From: CAYXDO01 sp964463485
GTDB lineage: Bacteria > Myxococcota > Kuafuiibacteriia > Kuafuiibacteriales > Kuafuiibacteriaceae
Direction of reading: 5' to 3'
Assembly: GCA_964463485.1 (NCBI GenBank)
Contig: CAYXDO010000107.1
Location: forward strand, 1-36,626
DNA length: 36,626 bases
Part shown: positions 32,309-36,626 of the stretch, in pieces
Numbering within the stretch: the stretch's first letter is position 1
Layout of the letters: each line of letters begins with the position of its first letter
The notes under the pieces: model-generated
Seen by the model: only the letters and a program-made list of their open reading frames with translations
What the model was told of the DNA's origin: nothing
Databases searched by the model: none
Translations under genes and position numbers: made by a program

Positions 32309-34750
32309 GTGTGGACGCGCCGTGGACCCTCGGTGGCCGCCTGGCTCGGGTGCGTGGCGTGTGGCGCTCCGTCTCGCGTGTTCGAGGTGCCTGCCGGCCC
32401 CAATGACTTGGTCGTTCTCGCCAAGACGTCCCTCGACGGCAAAATCTCGCGGATCTCGCTGCTTGCTGGCGAGCTGCCCGGGCGAGTCGAATCGGACGAA
32501 GAGTCCGCCCTCGTGGCCTTCGTCCTCTCTGAAGAGGCATTCATCGCTTCCACAGGTGCTCCCCTGGCGCTGGGCGTCCTTGGGGTCGTTCCGGGCCTCG
32601 AGCCCATCCCTGGCGGTTGCGGCCGCTGTCTACTTCCGACGGAGTTCCCTCCTGCAATGGTCTTCCCCGGAGACCGCTGCGGTGTGCCTCCCTTCGCGAG
32701 GTCCTTCGTCGACGGTCCGTTGGACGTTGATCGCGTCGAGTCGGTGAGGACTCAGATCTCACTCGGTTGGCCGGGAGAGTGTGCCTGCGGAGAGCTCGAC
32801 TTCGAAGGCGGTCCCTTGCGCTCGGAGTCCGTTTGGCCTTCCGATCAGGAGCCGGTGCATGCGTTCGCGGCGGACGAGCGCGGCATCTTGGCTGTGGGTA
32901 CGACCGCGGTGCGGCTCATGCGCCCGAGCAACCGCGAAGTCATTGCTGCCCCCTCGGGGCCGCTCCCGAGGGTGGTGGTGCCGATGGGTCGCGACGGATT
33001 CGTCGCCGCCTTCGACGGGCCTCGCGGAGATACGAAATGGGTATCCTACCCGCGGGACGCTGAGGCGATCGAATTGCGGGGGCCGTCGGACTTCGTACCT
33101 GCTGGAGCCGTGGCGAGCTCCCGTACCCGCGAGCTCTTCATCGTGGGTCGCCGATACATCCCGGACCGCCGGCTAGGCACCCACACAAACGTCGTCGCCC
33201 GGTGTGCGTTGGAAGGATCGAGCCTGACTTGCTCGGACAGAACGGTCGTGTCCTCGAGCGACCCAGACTTATCCGAGGTGACAGCCCTGTCCAACTCTCG
33301 AGTCGCCGCCACGGATCGCGGTGGGCTGTTGGTCTCCGACGAAGGCGAGACCCGTTATTTCCCAGTCGATGAGCTTGGACAGCCGGACCGTTTCCTCGGT
33401 TATTTGGGAAGCGCGGGAACGAGAATCTTCGTCTGCGCATCACCGCTCGAGCCGGCCAGCGTCGCCACCTTCGTTCTCACCGGGGATCTAGGCGGCGCGC
33501 TCCCGAGCACCGGAGCCGAGCTACGCTCGAGGCTCAACCAGACTCTTGTCATTCCACGCGCGCTGGCGTGCCGGGGCTTCGCTCCAGAACGAGACGGAGT
33601 GCGACTTTTTCTCGATGACGGCAGCTCCCGCGTGTTCGACGCCGATGGTGGTCATGCTCCCGCCCCAGATGATGCCCTCGAGCCCATTCAGCTCGTTCGC
33701 GCCTCGACGACCGGCGCGGTTGGCATTTTGACGAGCACCGATCGGCTCTATCACCGAGGGTCGCCGGGAGCGCCACTGGCTCGAGTCATGGCCCCGGCGG
33801 AGCCCATCGCCCACGTGCTCGGCCTCGGCGCCCTTGCCGGCGTAGGCTACGTGATCACCGAGAGCGAAGTCATCGAGGTCCGAGCCACGGGCGCTGCGCG
33901 ACCTCTTCTCCACGGGCTGGACCTCAGCGGGCTCCAAGTCGTCACCGTCGACTCGAAGAACGAGTCTCTGTTGCTGGCAGGACGGTCTGCAGATTCGAGT
34001 CACGGCTGGGTTCGAAGGTGGCACCCAGCTCGGGGCGCTGCCCCCGCGGCAGTCGTCCCGTCGGCCATCACCCGAGCCGCGGAAGTCGCACCTGGCCGCC
34101 ACATCCTCGGCGCAGGGTATGAGTTGCTCATGCTGGAGGACAACGAGACTCGACCCATCGAAATCGAGTGGGACGATCCGCGTACCGAGAATCGAGAAAC
34201 ATGGCCGCAGTGCGCGTCGCCAAACGCAATTCTCGCTCACGACGGGGTCGCCTTCGTGGTTGGGTGCCAGGGCGTAGAGGACGTGAACGTGATTTTGAGA
34301 GTCCGGCTCGTCGGCGATCGTTACCGCGCAGAACGGATCGCAGACCCGGCGGCCGTCGACATCACCTCGTTCGATCCGACGTGCCCGGACCGCATCGTAG
34401 TTGCCAACGGAGGCAAGAACACCTCGACAGACCGGGAGACCGGCGAGATTTCGGAGGTGGCGATCCTATCGACCGAAGTTCGCCATCAACAGATTCAGAC
34501 TCGCCAGGTCGAGCTCGTCACCGCCGAGAAATTCACTCCGTGGTCGCTGGCGAGGGTTGGGAACCGCCTGGGCATTGCCGCCCGTGCGTCATTGCCCGGA
34601 ATCGACCTGCCGGTCACTCGCGTCGCGCTGATCGGCTCGACCGAAGCGCTTTACTTCCCACGCGCGGCTGACGGCTTTGTAGGCGTGGATTCGAAGACTC
34701 TCCTGGTCGTCGACCGGCGAGGTTGGATCGAGCGGATCGAGTTGGAGTGA
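32309..34750 (+). CDS. large predicted lipoprotein, propeller-like
   Basis: 813 aa from the GTG at 32309, which has AAGGG 7 bp upstream; the alternative ATG at 32261 has no ribosome site. A short Arg start plus PSVAAWLGCVACGAPS suggests a lipoprotein signal, though the lipobox is not ideal. The rest is beta-rich with recurring 'ADERGILAVGTTAVRLM', 'SNSRVAATDRGGLLVSDEGE', 'GAVGILTSTDRLYHRG'-type blades, as in WD40/YVTN or NHL-like propellers. Several scattered Cys pairs (GGCGRC, CACGE). No catalytic residues are seen. Style is similar to the lipoprotein at 11230. Function unknown; it lies between the two copies of the 130-bp repeat. Confidence 0.82.
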   Translation: MWTRRGPSVAAWLGCVACGAPSRVFEVPAGPNDLVVLAKTSLDGKISRISLLAGELPGRVESDEESALVAFVLSEEAFIASTGAPLALGVLGVVPGLEPIPGGCGRCLLPTEFPPAMVFPGDRCGVPPFARSFVDGPLDVDRVESVRTQISLGWPGECACGELDFEGGPLRSESVWPSDQEPVHAFAADERGILAVGTTAVRLMRPSNREVIAAPSGPLPRVVVPMGRDGFVAAFDGPRGDTKWVSYPRDAEAIELRGPSDFVPAGAVASSRTRELFIVGRRYIPDRRLGTHTNVVARCALEGSSLTCSDRTVVSSSDPDLSEVTALSNSRVAATDRGGLLVSDEGETRYFPVDELGQPDRFLGYLGSAGTRIFVCASPLEPASVATFVLTGDLGGALPSTGAELRSRLNQTLVIPRALACRGFAPERDGVRLFLDDGSSRVFDADGGHAPAPDDALEPIQLVRASTTGAVGILTSTDRLYHRGSPGAPLARVMAPAEPIAHVLGLGALAGVGYVITESEVIEVRATGAARPLLHGLDLSGLQVVTVDSKNESLLLAGRSADSSHGWVRRWHPARGAAPAAVVPSAITRAAEVAPGRHILGAGYELLMLEDNETRPIEIEWDDPRTENRETWPQCASPNAILAHDGVAFVVGCQGVEDVNVILRVRLVGDRYRAERIADPAAVDITSFDPTCPDRIVVANGGKNTSTDRETGEISEVAILSTEVRHQQIQTRQVELVTAEKFTPWSLARVGNRLGIAARASLPGIDLPVTRVALIGSTEALYFPRAADGFVGVDSKTLLVVDRRGWIERIELE

Positions 34751-35060
34751 GAATGAGCGCCGCGTCGACTCAGCCGCGCGCACCCGTTCACCAGCGCTCT
34801 TCGCGCAGTCATTCGAAGGAGAACCGGGTGGTCACATCGTCCAGACCCACGAGTAAGTTATCGCGCCGACGCAGGTTGCTCCCGGGCGAGCTCGTCGCGA
34901 GCGAGCAAGTCCGCTCTCCAGTGACTCTCGCGCAAATAACGCCGCGCGGCCGAGCGGTTAGAATTGCTGCGAAAGTCGAGCCGACTGTCAAACGCAGCCG
35001 AACCCGCGCGGTCCTCGTCGCACGCGGAGATATCGCGGAGCTCAGCTCCAGTATCCTTCG
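34751..35060. other. intergenic region, no gene seen
   Basis: 310 bp with short open frames on both strands, none protein-like. It probably carries the ends of the flanking transcription units (32309 on plus, 35369 on minus). No clear terminator hairpin was found. Confidence 0.5.
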
Positions 35061-35369
35061 CTACTCGCAGTGCTCGGCCAGGGTGATTTCGTAGGGGCCG
35101 CAGACTCCGGTCCAAGACCGAGCATCGTGCGGCTCGAGAGTGATCTGGTGGCCAGCCGGGCATGCGGCTGAACAGTAGATGCAGTAGAGCGGGTCGTCAT
35201 CGCTCGTGTACGTGAAGCAGCGAGGCTCCGCTTGCACGACGTAATTCGAACCCGATCTCGAGACTGTCACGCTCTGCGGATCTCCGTAGCAGTCGGAGGA
35301 ATAGACTCCCACCGGGTCTGGATTGGCGCGCGCAAACCAAGTTTCGAAGTTGGAGCCGTGGTAACTCAT
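35061..35369 (-). CDS. small Cys-rich protein, possibly 5'-truncated
   Basis: 102 aa from the ATG at 35369 (MSYHGSNFETWF). The frame is open further upstream, but that part is antisense to the 35450 lipoprotein gene. The sequence looks like an extracellular protein: eight Cys (SSDCYGD, RCFTYTS, YCIYCSAACP, GVCGPYE, HCE at the end), many Ser/Tyr, and beta-strand patterns (SVTVSRSGSNYVVQ). No signal peptide precedes it, which suggests either a 5' truncation or a wrong start. Not recognised. Confidence 0.5.
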   Translation of the reverse strand: MSYHGSNFETWFARANPDPVGVYSSDCYGDPQSVTVSRSGSNYVVQAEPRCFTYTSDDDPLYCIYCSAACPAGHQITLEPHDARSWTGVCGPYEITLAEHCE

Positions 35370-35449
35370 CCGCCAGTTCGTGCCGGGCTTATCCTCGACG
35401 CTTGATCTCGATCCAACGGCTGGGACGCGTCTCGCGCGACAATCTGACC

Positions 35450-36103
35450 ATGGTGGCGCAGAAGTCGGGACTCGCGCTTTTGTTCTTTCTGGGCTCGGCC
35501 TGTGAGTGTCCGAACTACTCGCCGCCAAGCTGCGTGCAGCCGGCGGCCGAGGGAAAGGGCTGGCTGCGGCCCACGCCTGGCAAGAGTCGCGGCCGCTGTG
35601 ATCCGCCGACCTGCGGTGACCAGTGTCCGGCCGAGATGAGGCTCGAATCCAAGCTCGGTGTGTGCGTTCCGGCCGCGTGCCCTTCGTTCCGGGCCTCACT
35701 CAGGCCGAGTGATTCGCTTGGCGTGGATGGGCAGGGCTGCCCCAAGCTGGAACTTGGGTCCGACGGAGGACCGACCGATGCGGGCGTAGTCGACGCCGAG
35801 GCGGAGGCCGGTGTGGGGGATTACGGTGCTTGCGCCTGCATCACGCCGTTCACCGAGACAAGGAGCAACTCCTGCGACATGTGGACGACGTACTGGGGCT
35901 GCTCGGCGGCGCCCCAATCTCAATCGCGGAGCGATGTCCCTCCGTGTAACGGCTCCGGCCATTTGGTCACGGATCCGAGAACGGGTTGCCCGATGATTGT
36001 TCCGACCGAAGGTTGGTGCGGCCAGTGCTGCCTCCCGAGTGATTCGCGGTGCGCGGACGCAGGGGAGCGCGATTCGGGCGCCGACTCGGGCGAGGCAGGC
36101 TGA
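35450..36103 (+). CDS. Cys-rich predicted lipoprotein
   Basis: 217 aa from the ATG at 35450. Signal MVAQKSGLALLFFLGSAC with C18 as the likely lipidated Cys. The mature part is rich in Cys, Pro and Asp (CECPNYSPPSC, CDPPTCGDQCPAEM, GVCVPAACP, CACITPF, GWCGQCCLP), resembling small disulfide-stabilised myxobacterial surface lipoproteins. It ends in a short Asp/Ala/Gly repeat-like tail (RDSGADSGEAG). The last 29 codons lie in the direct repeat shared with 31960-32092. Function unknown. It starts close to the divergent 35369 Cys-rich frame, so the two may be a pair. Confidence 0.75.
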   Translation: MVAQKSGLALLFFLGSACECPNYSPPSCVQPAAEGKGWLRPTPGKSRGRCDPPTCGDQCPAEMRLESKLGVCVPAACPSFRASLRPSDSLGVDGQGCPKLELGSDGGPTDAGVVDAEAEAGVGDYGACACITPFTETRSNSCDMWTTYWGCSAAPQSQSRSDVPPCNGSGHLVTDPRTGCPMIVPTEGWCGQCCLPSDSRCADAGERDSGADSGEAG

Positions 36104-36336
36104 ATCGCTTTCATACTCGGCGGTGACTCTGCGCCCCGGTCGAAGGCTTTGGTGAGGCAACTCGAGTGCGTCGCTGTCGGCGGCTTACTCATCGCGGACA
36201 AGTGACGTAAATTGGGCCGAGATGGCATCCAAACGAGGCCGTGATGCGTGTCCGGCCAGACAGGAACGAGGGTGACGATATCCTCTCCGCAGGCGGACAG
36301 GGCCCAGACGGAGAGCGCCCAATTCAACCTTCGCAT
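35920..36336 (-). pseudogene. remnant of lipoprotein gene (5' end only)
   Basis: The start of this frame is a convincing lipoprotein signal, MRRLNWALSVWALSAC followed by GEDIVTLVPVWPD, as in many secreted proteins of this group. After about 30 residues the sequence loses protein character, and it then runs antisense through the 130-bp repeat and the 3' end of the 35450 gene. The repeat insertion or duplication may have cut the gene. No good ribosome site before 36336 or 36348. Confidence 0.38.
36017..36146 (+). repeat. direct repeat, copy 2
   Basis: Covers the last 29 codons and stop of the 35450 gene and about 43 bp after it. Copy 1 lies 4057 bp upstream in the same orientation. Being in the intact gene, this copy is probably the source. 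Confidence 0.92.
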
Positions 36337-36474
36337 GCGTTCTGACATCAAAACACCCGCGGGACCGCGTATCGCCCCGCTCCTGAGGCTACCAGAAAGT
36401 CCGTGAAGGGTCGACGAGTGACCAAACGAAGAAACGAAGTGAGTCATGTTACTGAGCGACCGAGCGAGGCCATT

Positions 36475-36626
36475 TCACGCGGGCTCGTGGACGGGCTCGT
36501 GGAGCACGGCTTCGAGCCGGTGGCCGTCGGGGTCGCGCACAGAAGTACCCGGGGTCGTAGTTGAACGAAGCCCCTTCGCGGCGGTCTGAATCCGTGCGTG
36601 CATCTGAGTCTCTGCTCGAATCGGCC
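36475..36626 (-). pseudogene. VOC/glyoxalase-family C-terminal fragment, frame-disturbed
   Basis: The frame ending at 36475 reads VRDPDGHRLEAVLHEPVHEPA and stop, the conserved end of vicinal-oxygen-chelate (glyoxalase/bleomycin-resistance) proteins, with the metal-ligand Glu in RLEAV. Just upstream, the family sequence FNYDPGYF is in another frame, so there is at least one frameshift near 36540. The gene also runs off the window. Either a pseudogene or a sequencing error. Confidence 0.65.

Noticed and set aside
34809..34991. 60-aa minus-strand frame ending VGLDDVTTRFSFE
   Set aside because: Short, no start signal, no conserved pattern or neighbour link.

Overview
The window is GC-rich and gene-dense. 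It looks like an accessory stretch of a Myxococcota (Polyangia-like) chromosome. This is inferred from content: two large Ser/Thr protein kinases (one fused to a receiver domain, one to an ATPase/TPR sensor), a GAF-AAA-Fis regulator with a degenerate sigma-54 loop, many lipoproteins, a secreted spore-coat-U-type pilus, and GC-rich hexamer repeats near a 23S-IVP-like gene. No rRNA, tRNA, CRISPR array or intact transposase was seen.

Region 1 (1-5.3 kb): a nucleotidyltransferase-like remnant; a hypothetical protein with a possible papain-like Cys-His-Asp triad (536-1669); a truncated four-helix-bundle (IVP) gene; a receiver-linker-kinase protein whose phospho-acceptor Asp is replaced by Glu; and an FNR-like regulator with a probable 3Cys/1His cluster site.

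Region 2 (5.4-10.6 kb, minus strand): a compact energy operon in the order acyl-CoA dehydrogenase, membrane Fe-S oxidoreductase of the ETF:menaquinone oxidoreductase (EMO) type, EtfB, EtfA. It should take electrons from an acyl-CoA to the membrane quinone pool. The EMO-like protein has an unusual N-terminal extension with two CxxCH haem-binding motifs. The FNR-like gene converges on it.

Region 3 (10.7-20 kb): hexamer repeats and a large palindrome, a lipoprotein, then a Csu-type chaperone-usher operon (two SCPU subunits, chaperone, usher, SCPU tip-like subunit) ending in a two-part outer-membrane beta-barrel protein. A 15-bp perfect hairpin separates the first pilin gene from the rest.

Region 4 (20-23.6 kb): three LuxR-type HTH paralogues (two minus, one plus). 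A palindrome of the form CACCCGAwCGGGTG lies between the divergent pair. A second perfect copy and a half copy lie upstream of the pilus operon, and another half copy lies upstream of the first LuxR gene. This suggests that the regulators and the pilus form one regulon.

Region 5 (23.4-31.7 kb, minus strand): a tight five-gene cluster in the order GAF-AAA-Fis regulator, 1147-aa kinase-ATPase-TPR protein, FG-GAP lipoprotein, small Ig-like protein, unrecognised 343-aa protein. It looks like a dedicated signalling system of unknown function.

Region 6 (31.7-36.6 kb): a large propeller-like lipoprotein and Cys-rich exported proteins, flanked by a roughly 130-bp direct repeat that duplicates the 3' end of a Cys-rich lipoprotein gene. 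The window ends in gene relics, including a frame-disturbed VOC/glyoxalase fragment. All function calls are by eye; no database search was run.
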